Assembly (NCBI GenBank): GCA_032906765.1
Contig: JAJTZB010000004.1
Span: 145,972-209,971 of the forward strand
Reading direction: 5' to 3'
DNA length: 64,000 nt
From: Nitrososphaerales archaeon
Lineage (GTDB): Archaea > Thermoproteota > Nitrososphaeria > Nitrososphaerales > Gagatemarchaeaceae
A program made the translations under genes and the position numbers. Of the stretch, positions 24,587 through 33,900 are shown piece by piece; within the stretch, counting starts at the first letter, position 1, and every line of letters starts with the position of its first letter. The notes under the pieces were generated by a model. It had not been told where the DNA came from. It was given only the letters and a program-made list of their open reading frames with translations, and searched no databases.

Positions 24587-24784
24587 CTAGGCGTCTGGGA
24601 CAGGGTAGACGAACCACTCTGGATCCTCCAGCTCGTGCCAAATCTTTCTGTATTTGGAGTTCCACTCGAACTCCGCTAACAGGATTTCATGGATGTCGTC
24701 GGCGATTGCCCCGTGGTCGTCTGTGCCGAGGACCTCGGCGAATAGCCGTTCAGCGTCCTGGTTCAGTTCGATTACGAGCTTCAC
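24587..24784 (-). CDS. small acidic hypothetical protein
   Basis: A 65-residue, strongly acidic protein (MKLVIELNQDAERLFAEVLGTDDHGAIADDIHEILLAEF...) predicted alpha/beta at the N-terminus and helical after. The pattern is reminiscent of small antitoxin-like or DUF proteins, but no toxin partner is adjacent on the same strand. It converges with the DUF1286-like gene, with 10 bp between stops. Confidence 0.5.
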   Translation of the reverse strand: MKLVIELNQDAERLFAEVLGTDDHGAIADDIHEILLAEFEWNSKYRKIWHELEDPEWFVYPVPDA

Positions 24785-24986
24785 AGGGCCTTGGGCTGAC
24801 AGCTCTTGGTATATGTCCGCTCGTCTAGAGTTCCCGGCCGCGTGTCAAGCATTTCCGGCTTCGGCGTTCATAGACGCAAGACCTCGTCATCCCAATCTGG
24901 TTATAGTTCTCTTTCGCTTACCCCTCCCAACCAATTTCGAAATCGATGGCCTCCTGTTTTAAGCAGCCGTCAGGCGATTCTCATCA

Positions 24987-25103
24987 ATGACAAGCGGGGA
25001 GAGGGGACACGAAAGCGGATTCGTTGAGCTTGAGCCTGTCGTGGATGGCCTGGGGATGACACACTTTGTGCCGCCGAAGAGATGCAGGAACTGTGAGGAT
25101 TAG
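24987..25103 (+). CDS. 38-residue hypothetical protein
   Basis: A short ATG frame, MTSGERGHESGFVELEP... to PPKRCRNCED, ending with a single CxxC. Its stop codon TAG is followed immediately by the ATG of the next gene, so it looks like the first gene of a two-gene operon. A TTTTAAGC element about 25 bp upstream could be the TATA box. The size makes the call tentative. Confidence 0.45.
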   Translation: MTSGERGHESGFVELEPVVDGLGMTHFVPPKRCRNCED

Positions 25104-25400
25104 ATGAGTGTGTCTGGATTTGGATCAGGCCACATGGGTGGTCGCTTCGAGGTGGTTATTCCGACTAGGGCAGGAAAGGACCTAGAAAACGCCGACAGGA
25201 CTCGGGATGCGCACATCCGCATCGAAAGCTACAGGCATGTGGGCACTAACGTCTACGTTGACGTCTTCGACTCAGCCACTGAAGATGCTGACGACGCGCA
25301 CATAGTCTCAGAAGCATTCCCCTGGGCCGATGAAGGAGCCGACCAAGCCACCCGTTTCCTTCAGAAGTTTGGCTTCCGAACGGTAGTCATGATAAAGTAG
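25104..25400 (+). CDS. hypothetical protein
   Basis: A 98-residue soluble alpha/beta protein (GRFEVVIPTRAGKDLENADRTRDAHIRIESYRHVGTNVYVDVFDS... to FGFRTVVMIK) rich in Asp and Ala. No membrane helix or metal motif. It directly abuts the 38-residue gene upstream. I do not recognise the family. It sits between the TnpB cluster and the restriction-modification genes. Confidence 0.5.
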   Translation: MSVSGFGSGHMGGRFEVVIPTRAGKDLENADRTRDAHIRIESYRHVGTNVYVDVFDSATEDADDAHIVSEAFPWADEGADQATRFLQKFGFRTVVMIK

Positions 25401-25450
25401 TTACACTTCAACAGGACTCGGCGTCCGAATGTCGGCGCTCCGGGAACTGC

Positions 25451-26428
25451 TTACCACCACCTTTTGCTGTACTTGAGACTGATTGTTTCTTCTTCCCTGG
25501 CAGGCTTCCTGAATATGTAGAGGTGCTCGTGAGCAATCTTGTAGAAGTCGTACTTGTGACCTCCCCACCGTTCGCGGGTGCTCATGGTCTTGTGCTGCAA
25601 CTTGATGATGTCCTCCCTAAGAACGAAGCCAGCCTCCAAGTACTTGGCCAAAACACCGATGCTTATCGGGATGTAGTGACGGTGCTTGCGCGTATCCCCA
25701 ATCAGGATAGCGCAGTGCCGATCCGCTTTCAGTATTCGGAAGCACTCCGCAGCCACCTTTTCCATCTGAGCTAGGAAGTCCTCGAGTTTGAGGGCCGAGA
25801 GATCACCCAGCACCCGGGCGTTTGAGTATGGTATGATACCCGCATACGGCGGATGAGTGGCCACAAGATCAATTGACAAGTCTTCGATTGCATCCAGCGA
25901 ACGAGCGTCGCCGATGTATACCTCAATCTTTGACTTCGGGTGCTGATCTGCGGGGTAATCAAAATCCAGTCTGTTAATTGCGACCATTGCGGCGTCGGGG
26001 TTGATATCGACCCCAATTGCGTTGCGCCCCATCAGCTTGCACTCCACTAGGGTTGTACCGCTGCCAGTCATTGGATCGCAAACGGTGTCTCCAGGCTTTG
26101 TGAAGTGGTCAACCAGGTTTCTGGGTATGAACGGACTCCAATTGCCCCGATAGTTTCCTACATGAGTAGCCCAATCTCCACGATCGGGGAAGCTCCATAC
26201 GGTCCACTCTTCCTGAGAGTACGTGTCGGGCTGAAACTTGGTTATCTTCCAATTCTTGACCAGCTGGACGTCTTTGTTCTCGATTCGAACCGAGTCATGC
26301 TGTCGAAGAAACTCGGCGTAGTCGTGATGCGTCACCAGCCTCATGCCAGGAATAGCGGCTTGTTGGACTTGGGTTGCCGAATGGGATCTCCTGCCTTTCT
26401 TCTGCTTTGATAACCTTCTTTGGGACAT
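25451..26428 (-). CDS. DNA N4/N6 amino-methyltransferase
   Basis: About 325 residues from MSQRRLSKQKKGRR. The SAM-binding motif I is CDPMTGSGTTLVECKLMGRNAIGVDINP, followed by the catalytic motif IV HPPYAGIIPYSNAR (an [S/D/N]PPY variant with His first). The motif order I then IV differs from the beta-class order of DpnA. It sits divergently to the DpnII-like nuclease gene with a 65-bp shared region, so it is probably part of that restriction-modification locus. Target base and site cannot be read from sequence. Confidence 0.82.
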   Translation of the reverse strand: MSQRRLSKQKKGRRSHSATQVQQAAIPGMRLVTHHDYAEFLRQHDSVRIENKDVQLVKNWKITKFQPDTYSQEEWTVWSFPDRGDWATHVGNYRGNWSPFIPRNLVDHFTKPGDTVCDPMTGSGTTLVECKLMGRNAIGVDINPDAAMVAINRLDFDYPADQHPKSKIEVYIGDARSLDAIEDLSIDLVATHPPYAGIIPYSNARVLGDLSALKLEDFLAQMEKVAAECFRILKADRHCAILIGDTRKHRHYIPISIGVLAKYLEAGFVLREDIIKLQHKTMSTRERWGGHKYDFYKIAHEHLYIFRKPAREEETISLKYSKRWW

Positions 26429-26448
26429 AAGAGCGCCACTGTCAAGAC

Positions 26449-26493
26449 GATCGAGCTTAAGTAAGATCTGATCGAGCTTTCTGCAGTGCGATC
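26449..26493. promoter_or_regulatory. GATC-rich divergent promoter region with direct repeat
   Basis: Four GATC sites lie within 45 bp (26449, 26465, 26470, 26490), including a direct repeat GATCGAGCTT spaced 21 bp. This is between the divergent methyltransferase and DpnII-like nuclease genes. If the system recognises GATC, methylation of these sites could gate expression (inference). Confidence 0.5.
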
Positions 26494-27639
26494 GTGACAC
26501 CCGAAGAGAAATACTCTCTCTTTGCCTCCCGCGTTTCTTTCTTTGAGTTTCGTGACGATCTACCGGAGTTCAAACGCTCCGATTTCGATTACTCGAGAAT
26601 CGGCGATGCCGTTTCCGGCCTCCAGAGGGGCGTTCCCTGGCAGACTGAGCGATTGACGGCGTTCCTCGCAAAAAACCCGCAGGGAGCTCAAGCGATTGAG
26701 GGACTCTTCCAGCAGTTCCGATTTAGCGATGCACAACTTACGCACTTCCTCTTTGATGTCAAGGAGGGACTGAACGTTGACGACGTGAACAGACTTTACG
26801 ACTACGCCATCAGTAACATCCAACACGACCCCCATTGCCAAGACCTCGTCTTGCAAGAGGCCCGGGCCTCGAGTGGCTCACTCGTAACCCTAGATGACCT
26901 GCTGACAAACAGCAAACGGTTAGGGCGAGAGATGGTCGTTGGAATCTTCAAGATAGTTGTGTCAAAATACGTATCCGAGGCATCGAAAGAATTCGGAGTC
27001 TTCTCACGAAGAATGACGAGCACCCAATTCGGAGTAGCCGATAGACTGGCAGACTATTCCATTAGAGTTCTCAAGCTAAATGACCTGCTCGGTGCCGTGA
27101 ATGGCATCAAGTATCTTGAAAACAAACAGATTCCAAGAGATACGAAGGGGCTGCACGGTGAATACGCGCAAAGGAGAGTTGAGCAGGCATTGATTGCTGG
27201 AAAGTTTCGATCTCTGGAACCTTCCCTCGTGAAGTTGGGAATTGGATCCTTGTTACCAAAGATGATAGACTTGGGCAGGGTTGGTTTGGACCCTCAGGGC
27301 CGATACTTCTGTGCACAGAAGATGGTGGAAGGAGTGGGCGAACTGAATGGTAAAGAGAAGAGATTCGATTTTGTTTTGGTAGTTGGAGGCATTCCAAAGC
27401 ATCTGTTCGAAGTGAACTTCTACGCTACCACTGGTACAAAGATTGGAATCAACGAGCAGGAATATGTCATCCTTCACGACGTTGTAAAGAAGAAGACCCA
27501 ATTCGAGTTTCATTGGATAACTGACGGGAATTATTGGCTATCGCCAGGAGGCAAGCGGATGTTCCTGAGACTTTTGGAGCGCTTCGGTGAAGTATACAAT
27601 CTCAATACATTCGCCGAGAACCTTAATTCGTTCTCCTGA
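26494..27639 (+). CDS. DpnII/MboI-like type II restriction endonuclease
   Basis: A 381-residue protein with a GTG start. The C-terminal region has the DpnII-family PD-(D/E)xK variant: KEKRFDFVLVVGGIPKHLFEVNFYATTGTKIGINE (about 285-320), with FDF, EVNFY and GTK elements. DpnII cuts unmethylated GATC. The partner Dam-type methylase lies immediately downstream in convergent orientation and a second methyltransferase upstream. The N-terminal 250 residues are helical and not individually recognised. Assignment rests on the motif and on context. Confidence 0.8.
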   Translation: MTPEEKYSLFASRVSFFEFRDDLPEFKRSDFDYSRIGDAVSGLQRGVPWQTERLTAFLAKNPQGAQAIEGLFQQFRFSDAQLTHFLFDVKEGLNVDDVNRLYDYAISNIQHDPHCQDLVLQEARASSGSLVTLDDLLTNSKRLGREMVVGIFKIVVSKYVSEASKEFGVFSRRMTSTQFGVADRLADYSIRVLKLNDLLGAVNGIKYLENKQIPRDTKGLHGEYAQRRVEQALIAGKFRSLEPSLVKLGIGSLLPKMIDLGRVGLDPQGRYFCAQKMVEGVGELNGKEKRFDFVLVVGGIPKHLFEVNFYATTGTKIGINEQEYVILHDVVKKKTQFEFHWITDGNYWLSPGGKRMFLRLLERFGEVYNLNTFAENLNSFS

Positions 27640-27656
27640 ATTCGAGTTCGTGATTC

Positions 27657-28529
27657 CTAATAGTTTCTGACCAGTAACTCGTCAACTGGTCCTCGTTTTG
27701 TACCAATGCTGCTTATGGCCCTTCCAGCTTTTACTACCTCGATTCTGTAATCGTAACCTTCGTAGAGCTCCCTCACGCGAGGCGAGTTGCTTAACATCAC
27801 GTTGCAGCCCCTCCCGGCAAGGATGTTGAACAGTCTTGAGAGGGCCCGCTGGTCATCCCACGTGAAGTCTACAGCTGTGTACGACGTGAAGTTGGCAGTC
27901 TTGCTTATCGGGAAATATGGGGGATCAAAGTATACGAAGTCGCCTCGCTTTGGTTCGTCGGCCATGGAATGATAGTCGCGGTGAAGAACAGAGATGCTAG
28001 GCATATTGAGCACACGATTTACTGCGACTAGGTTCTTCTCATCATAGACCCTTGGGTTCTTGTATTTGCCGAAAGGCACGTTGAATTCGCCCTTCGCGTT
28101 GACTCGATACAGACCATTGTAGCAAGTTCTGTTAAGATAGATTAGGAGCGCAGACCTTTCGGTTCGATTCTTGATGCTCGCGTGCCTTCTGATTTCGTTG
28201 AATCTTTTTCTCGCGGAATAGAATTCTTCATGACTCTTCACGCGTCGTTGAAAGTCACGAAGGATAGAAGACAGCCCGCCTAAATCGTCTTTGATTGTGA
28301 GGTAGCAGTCGACGAGGTCTGCGTTCGAGTCAGAGAGTCGAGCGCGAGTTATTCTGTTGGTTCTCACGAGATGGAAGAAGACGGCCCCGCCCCCTAGGAA
28401 TGGTTCGTAATACGTTCCGAATGCCTTCGGGAAACGGGTTTCAAAAGACTGAATGAGCTGAGATTTGCCACCAGCCCATTTGAGGAAGGGAGTGGCTGAG
28501 ACGCCAGTATCCTCCTTTAGGATCTCCAT
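27657..28529 (-). CDS. dam: Dam-family DNA adenine methylase
   Basis: A 290-residue alpha-class methylase: the N-terminal FLKWAGGKSQLIQSF motif, YYEPFLGGGAVFFHL motif I, and the catalytic VYFDPPYFPISKTANFTSY. These are diagnostic of Dam/M.DpnII, which methylate adenine in GATC. The stop is 17 bp from the stop of the DpnII-like nuclease gene. It protects host DNA from that nuclease. Confidence 0.9.
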   Translation of the reverse strand: MEILKEDTGVSATPFLKWAGGKSQLIQSFETRFPKAFGTYYEPFLGGGAVFFHLVRTNRITRARLSDSNADLVDCYLTIKDDLGGLSSILRDFQRRVKSHEEFYSARKRFNEIRRHASIKNRTERSALLIYLNRTCYNGLYRVNAKGEFNVPFGKYKNPRVYDEKNLVAVNRVLNMPSISVLHRDYHSMADEPKRGDFVYFDPPYFPISKTANFTSYTAVDFTWDDQRALSRLFNILAGRGCNVMLSNSPRVRELYEGYDYRIEVVKAGRAISSIGTKRGPVDELLVRNY

Positions 28530-28685
28530 CGCTCATGTGTGAGTTTAGAGAGTGTTAAATCTAATCAGGGCCGCCGATTCACCAAGCATTTTCCGGAGGC
28601 AACACGGCATGTAACACAGAACCCGGCTTGGTCGCGATGAAAGTTGAGAGGCTCGTGGAGCTCCTACCGTGCATAAGGGTTTGTC

Positions 28686-28721
28686 GAGGGTTCATTGCGC
28701 CTCCGCCGGAGCACTCATCCA
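28686..28721 (+). repeat. dispersed intergenic repeat, copy 10
   Basis: AGGGTTCATTGCGCCTCCGC followed by CGGAGCACTCATCCAG. The core is identical to copy 12 over 20 bp. A partial GTGCATAAGGGTTTG lies 17 bp upstream (28669), giving a tandem-like arrangement. It lies between dam and the Mrr-like gene, in plus orientation. Confidence 0.82.
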
Positions 28722-28756
28722 GTAGCCTCAGCGCTTGATATCTCTAGAAAGCACCA

Positions 28757-29680
28757 CTAAGATGACCTGGCGACTTCGCGAAATCTTCGTAAATCTTTCT
28801 GGCTATAGGAGAAGAAATCAGAGAGCATCCGATCGAGTTCTTTGGGTTCGGGGTTCTGGCGCTTGAGACCAACTACCTCTTCAAGTTCGTATGCTTTGCT
28901 GGCGGAGTCGACATATATCTTTAGCAAACCAACTCCAAAGCGAGCGGCCTCGGTAATCAAGTACTCGGGGATGGGATGGGCAATGTCTGGAACCTCCACC
29001 ACTAGGTAGGTATAGTGCGCCCACCTCTGGTGGGAGGCAGCCTCGTACACGCTCGCCAAATCGGTCAAATCAGAGAACCGCTTGATTTCGAAAGTGCTCA
29101 CTTCTACAGATCTTTGCGGGAGCACGTCGAAGCGACTTACCTGGATTGAAGTGATGTCTGGTCTTGACCATTTGCCGAGCTGACCTTTCCGCACCTTCGA
29201 TGCAGTGATCCTAGCCCAATACTCGTCGCCGTCATCTCTGACTTCTTTCCCCCAGTTTGCATCTAACCATTGTAAAGCCGGCTCGTACAGTTTGTCCTCG
29301 TCACCTACCAACATGGTAGCAAGAAGCGCGGAACCCGAACTCGATGCGGAGATGATAGGAGATGTTGTTTCCTTTCTAGATTCTGTTCGGCCAAATTCGC
29401 TCTGGAGGCGGTTTCTTCCTTTTTCAGTAATCCTCCATATCCCGCGTGTCGACCTGTCAAGTTCTCCTTTGCTGACTAAGTGTTGCCTCACCCACTGAAC
29501 GCGGTTGGTCCAGTAGTTTCCTGTACCCGATGGGAGTTTGCGATTGAGGTCTTCGGTTGTCAGGTTGGGAAACAATCCAGTGACCAGTCGTACTGCCTCC
29601 TTCATCCTCAACTCGCCCCCTGACTCCGCTATGACTTTGAGAAGCGGCAATTCGACGTCCTTCTGCGCTGGTATGGGCAA
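28757..29680 (-). CDS. Mrr-N-like restriction endonuclease
   Basis: A 307-residue protein. The N-terminal winged-helix region of Mrr_N type covers about residues 1-105 (LPLLKVIAESGGELRMKEAVRLV...RGIWRITEKGRNRLQSEF). A PD-(D/E)xK-like nuclease core follows (WSRPDITSIQVSRFDVLPQRSVEVSTFEIKRF, about 173-205), with PD and EIK. It probably cuts modified or foreign DNA. It stands alone, bracketed by repeat copies at 28686 and 29745. Confidence 0.75.
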   Translation of the reverse strand: MPIPAQKDVELPLLKVIAESGGELRMKEAVRLVTGLFPNLTTEDLNRKLPSGTGNYWTNRVQWVRQHLVSKGELDRSTRGIWRITEKGRNRLQSEFGRTESRKETTSPIISASSSGSALLATMLVGDEDKLYEPALQWLDANWGKEVRDDGDEYWARITASKVRKGQLGKWSRPDITSIQVSRFDVLPQRSVEVSTFEIKRFSDLTDLASVYEAASHQRWAHYTYLVVEVPDIAHPIPEYLITEAARFGVGLLKIYVDSASKAYELEEVVGLKRQNPEPKELDRMLSDFFSYSQKDLRRFREVARSS

Positions 29681-29744
29681 CCTGCGGTAGACGACGAACG
29701 AGCTTTGGATTTAACCATTGCAGAACTGGAGAATCAGAATTGAG

Positions 29745-29780
29745 AGGGATTCCATGCACCTCCGCCGGGACATTTGGCTT
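29745..29780 (+). repeat. dispersed intergenic repeat, copy 11, within a 336-bp gap
   Basis: AGGGATTCCATGCACCTCCG followed by CCGGGACATTTGGCTTGGG. It occupies the gap 29681-30016 between the Mrr-like start and the SLATT-gene stop. The rest of that gap shows no convincing gene: a plus-strand frame at 29833 overlaps the SLATT gene antisense and is rejected. Confidence 0.7.
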
Positions 29781-30016
29781 GGGCGATTAGAGAGGCTTAT
29801 TGCGTGACAGTCGGAGTGCCCAACCGGAATGAATGCGCGCCGAGGCAGAGCCCGTGCAAGACCTTGCCTACGAGGACGTGTGGCAAGGCCACTATCACAT
29901 TTCAGCGGCTCGGGCCCAGCGTGACCTTCGTCCCGTGAAGCTCCCCTCTGAAAGAAGCAAGTCTTCTTCCAACTCTACAATGTTCAATGGCGCAGGAACC
30001 GTGAATCTATTGGAAC

Positions 30017-30907
30017 TTATTTTTGCAAGAACTTTTCGAGATTCAACCCCCTTCTCCATTGCCACATTTGATGCTCACGAGAAACCAGACGCTCGGTTTC
30101 TTCGACTAGACCAAGGAACTCCTGTTTCGTTGTTGCGTCCTCCATTGTTTTTGCGATTTCCTCGAGTGATTCGTGTGAGTACTCGTAGGGCTCCACCAAT
30201 TCGTCGTAACGTCTGCTTTGTGCCCAGCCAATCAAGCTTGAGATGGTTGTGGCTATGATGGTCAGGAGGACCGATGCTCCGAAAGAAACCTCTAAGAATC
30301 CCACTACTGCAATGACTACGCCAGCTCCCTGCAGGAGTGTCGCAGCGAAGGCATAGACAGTTGACAGCTGTTGGTTTCGTTTCGCTTTCGCCAAGTACCA
30401 CTTACTCTGGTCGAGAACTCTCTCTTTGATGTAGACCTCGCGTTGTTGCTCCCATGGAGCACGCCGCAGATGTTTCATGGTATCAGTCGTTTCGTCTTCG
30501 AGTTTTGCTGCGTCGACTAGACCCAATGTCTTGGTGTATCTAGACCTGGCGAATGTTACTTGTTCAACAAGATTCCTAGCGGAATCGTCTTCGGTCTCGA
30601 AACCAGCCGATGCCGTGGCGTATTGCCACTGCATGCTCTTCGCTGTCTCGGCGACCGCGCGCGCCTCGAACCACTTTCTCTCAAAGCGGAAGATTTGGCG
30701 ACTAACCTGTGCTACCATCCCTACTACTAGAAGTAGGATTATTGTCAGGACGAGACCCTGCGAGAGCACCTCAAAGACAGCACTCCAACCTGAAACAATT
30801 GATACGCCAACGCTTCCGCCGAGCTCTAGGAGGACGGTGACTCTCGTCCAAAGTTCGTTCCTTCGCGCGATTCTAGAGGCTATCGAGTGCGTGTCTCTGG
30901 GTTGCAA
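30017..30907 (-). CDS. SLATT/DUF4231-like membrane effector
   Basis: A 296-residue protein. A transmembrane segment lies at about 45-68 (VLSQGLVLTIILLLVVGMVAQ). The characteristic AVAETAKSMQWQYATASAGF motif of SLATT/DUF4231 domains (about 85-105) follows, then two further membrane helices at about 186-232 (AATLLQGAGVVIAVVGFL; VLLTIIATTISSLIGW) and a helical tail. SLATT proteins are proposed pore-forming effectors of nucleotide-signal conflict systems. Its start is 18 bp downstream of the TIR-ATPase gene, so they form an operon in which TIR products could trigger membrane damage (inference). Confidence 0.75.
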   Translation of the reverse strand: MQPRDTHSIASRIARRNELWTRVTVLLELGGSVGVSIVSGWSAVFEVLSQGLVLTIILLLVVGMVAQVSRQIFRFERKWFEARAVAETAKSMQWQYATASAGFETEDDSARNLVEQVTFARSRYTKTLGLVDAAKLEDETTDTMKHLRRAPWEQQREVYIKERVLDQSKWYLAKAKRNQQLSTVYAFAATLLQGAGVVIAVVGFLEVSFGASVLLTIIATTISSLIGWAQSRRYDELVEPYEYSHESLEEIAKTMEDATTKQEFLGLVEETERLVSREHQMWQWRRGLNLEKFLQK

Positions 30908-30925
30908 GGATTGCTCCAGTTCAAA

Positions 30926-33900
30926 TCAGGCTGCACGAGCAGGTTCAATGCCAGAGTTGTGTTCGGCCAACTTCGTCGCAACCTTCCCGCAGACTGCCTC
31001 GAAGTCGGCTTGGTCAAACTCAAGCCTGTCGAGCGGCTGTATCGTAAAGCCAATGTGAAGCCCCTTCTCCATAATGGGGATTACGGGTTTTCCCAGACCC
31101 AGAGCAATCCCGACTTCTTGATCTACGCCGCTTGAGGGATTTGCCTTCGTGTAAATTGCAACGACGTAGTCGGACTCTTGGATCTTCACCCTGACCTTGT
31201 CCTGAATCGGCGTGCCTGGACTCAACTCCTCCTCTGCCGCATACACCCTCATGTTCTTCTTCAGGAGCGCGTCTCTCAGGGTATTCTTGAATGACTCGTC
31301 GGCAAAAGAGTGAGCTATGAAGACAAGGGCTCTCTCCGGCGGCCTCGCCCTCGCGCCCGATTCTATCCGAGTTAAGAGGTCCTCGACTCCTCTCTTGTAG
31401 CTCCCCATGAAGTCTATCACGAATCTGCCGATGATTGCATCGGGAACTTCGCACTTCTTGTACATTATCGGGAGGACCGATATCTTCTTCTCTTCTAGCT
31501 CTTTGACTAGTTCTACGATGAGATCTTCCCGGACCCAAGCCGACTTTACGGAGTCTTGGCTCAGCACGACTCCTAGGCTGTCGCCTTCCTCCATCTGCGG
31601 ATGATTGACAGGGCGGATTGGATTCCCATCTTTGAGGTCGAAGTTGTCAGCCCAGACCTCGACCCTGTAGCCCCGGAGGTCCGTCGCCAGCTTCTCGACG
31701 AACGCTCTGTCTTTGCCGGAGTGGGCTAAAGCGATGCGCGGCGGGTTCTCTTTGTTGAACTTGAATATTCTCTTGAGGTGTATGTAGCTTCCGCTCACAT
31801 CGTCTAGCGAGTAGGACACGACTAGGCCTAACTGTCCTGCCTTCTCCTCGTCCAGCTCAACGGCTAAGTAAAAACAGAAATCTCTGTAGGAAACGGATCT
31901 CGAGTAGTAGCTTTGGATGAATTCTGCGTCTCCTACTCTAATCTTGCCCGGCGGCATCCCGTCGACCACCGTCTTGGCGACGCTAAGTTGGAAGGGAATT
32001 CCAGAGAGTTCTGCCTTGTTGGGCGGCCCCGTCAGATTGAAGTAGAGACTCGTGCCCGTTCCTTCGGGTACGATATACAGAGATTTCAGCAGGAGGAGGT
32101 AGCCCGCATTCATCTTTCTGGTCAAATCGGCGGTAAGAGAGATTACTTCTCTCAAATCCGATGCCTCCCTGCCGGGGGTCTGGACTCCTCCCGCAAGACC
32201 AGCCTCTACTCGCAGAAGGCTGTCATGGTACCTTGTGATGTCTTGGACCGTCGCCGGATGGAAGATTTTGCAGAAGATTTGTTGCCAGCAACCCGGGGAG
32301 TCTTCAGAACCATTCGTCATCAGCCTCACTAGGTCCGAGAGAGAGAGCAGGTCAGTCTCGCGAGACCAGCTTGCTCTCCTCTGTTGGTTCGCGTTGACGG
32401 ACGCCAGGATTTTCTCACGGGACTTGGCGTCTGCGTGCTTGAGGCGGTTGGGGAAGTCCCCGTAGACCAAGGTCATGACGTTGTTCACGAAGATTCGAGT
32501 CTTCTTCTCGATGAATTCGCGGAGTTCGCCGACGCATTCCTCGCTCTTCCCCGCAATCCATTTGTCTCTTGCCTCAACCAGGGCTTTCGCGTCTTCGTTG
32601 TCGAGCCCATTTGAGCTAACGTGGACCCAGCTCAGGGCGTGGTATTCCTTTCTTACGAACTCAAAGAGGGTCTTGAACGCCCGGTTATAGCTCCCGATGG
32701 TATTCCAGAAGTTGTCCGGGTGCACACAGTCTTCTTCGTCCATGATTCTCCTCTGAAAGTCCGCGACGTCGTCGGGGAAGTTCCAGAAATTCTCCCAGAA
32801 AGTGAGGTCAACATGGTCGGCAGGAGATTCGTCAGACCGCTCTACGAAGGTGACAAAAAACTGAGTCAGAACGTTCAGTGACTCGATGCATTTGCTCAAT
32901 ACCTCTCGGTTGGTAGTACGTTCCGTGTAATATGCCAGAGCTTCCACAATCTCCGTGTGTAGGGCCAGTATCTTGGCCAACATGTCTCGGGAGTCGGCCT
33001 CGCATTCTTCGGAGAAGGCCTTGATTTGTTCAATCTCCTTGCTCATCCTGAACTGTTGCCTGATTACCTGCGGGATGCCGTAGATTTTGAAAAGGTAGTC
33101 GTCCAGAGAAAGTGGATACTGCTCAGCAATCGCCTTGCTCACGTCTTCGAGCTCCTGGCAAACAGCCCACGAGTGCTGGTGGTCGCCGTCGTCAACTCTC
33201 GAAATCAAGAGGGCGCTTTCAAGCGCCTTGAGGTAGAACAGGCGCCCCTGCGTTTCGAGTTCCCTGAGATAGGGAAGGTTCCTTGCCTCTGCGATGTCTT
33301 CGTCTCTTAGCCTCTTTGTTCTCTCGTTCCTGAAAATGTCTGTCAGAAGCCTGATACAGATGCTCCTGTTCCGTTGGTCGCCCTTTATTCTATCCTCCAG
33401 CAGCGTCCTGAACCGATTGCTGAGAGTCTGGTTGCGTTGGAACACTCCTCTAATCTTCGAGAGTATCTCCGCGGGTATCTTCACGGGGTCGAAGGCGAGC
33501 GCGGTGAAGTCGTCGTGATCGAATTGGAACTCGAGCCTTTCCATGAACTTGCGAAACGTGAGCTCCTCTTTGTGCACCACCAGGTTGGTGTAGACCTGCT
33601 CCACATAGTCCACCCTTATCGCCCGCTTTACTTCTGGGTTGGGATAGAACGACTCCAGCCTTTTGTTGAGCATCTCGTTGGCCTCATCTACGGTGATCGG
33701 CGCTATTGTCTCTCTGCGGACCAGAGATGCGGAGTAGCTCGAGTCTGAGGAGATGGTTTCCTTCCAGGACAGAGCTCCTGCGACGTAGAAGCCCAATTTC
33801 CCAGATACATCGTCGAAGTACTCGTCCTTCGGGGCCTGGAGGTACTTCAGAAACGTGAGCGCTGCAGGAGCATCAACGTCCAACTTGTTCAGATTGTCAA

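Noticed and set aside
29833..30258. 141-codon plus-strand frame after the Mrr-like gene
   Set aside because: Its 3' part is antisense to the SLATT gene and the translation has no recognisable domain.
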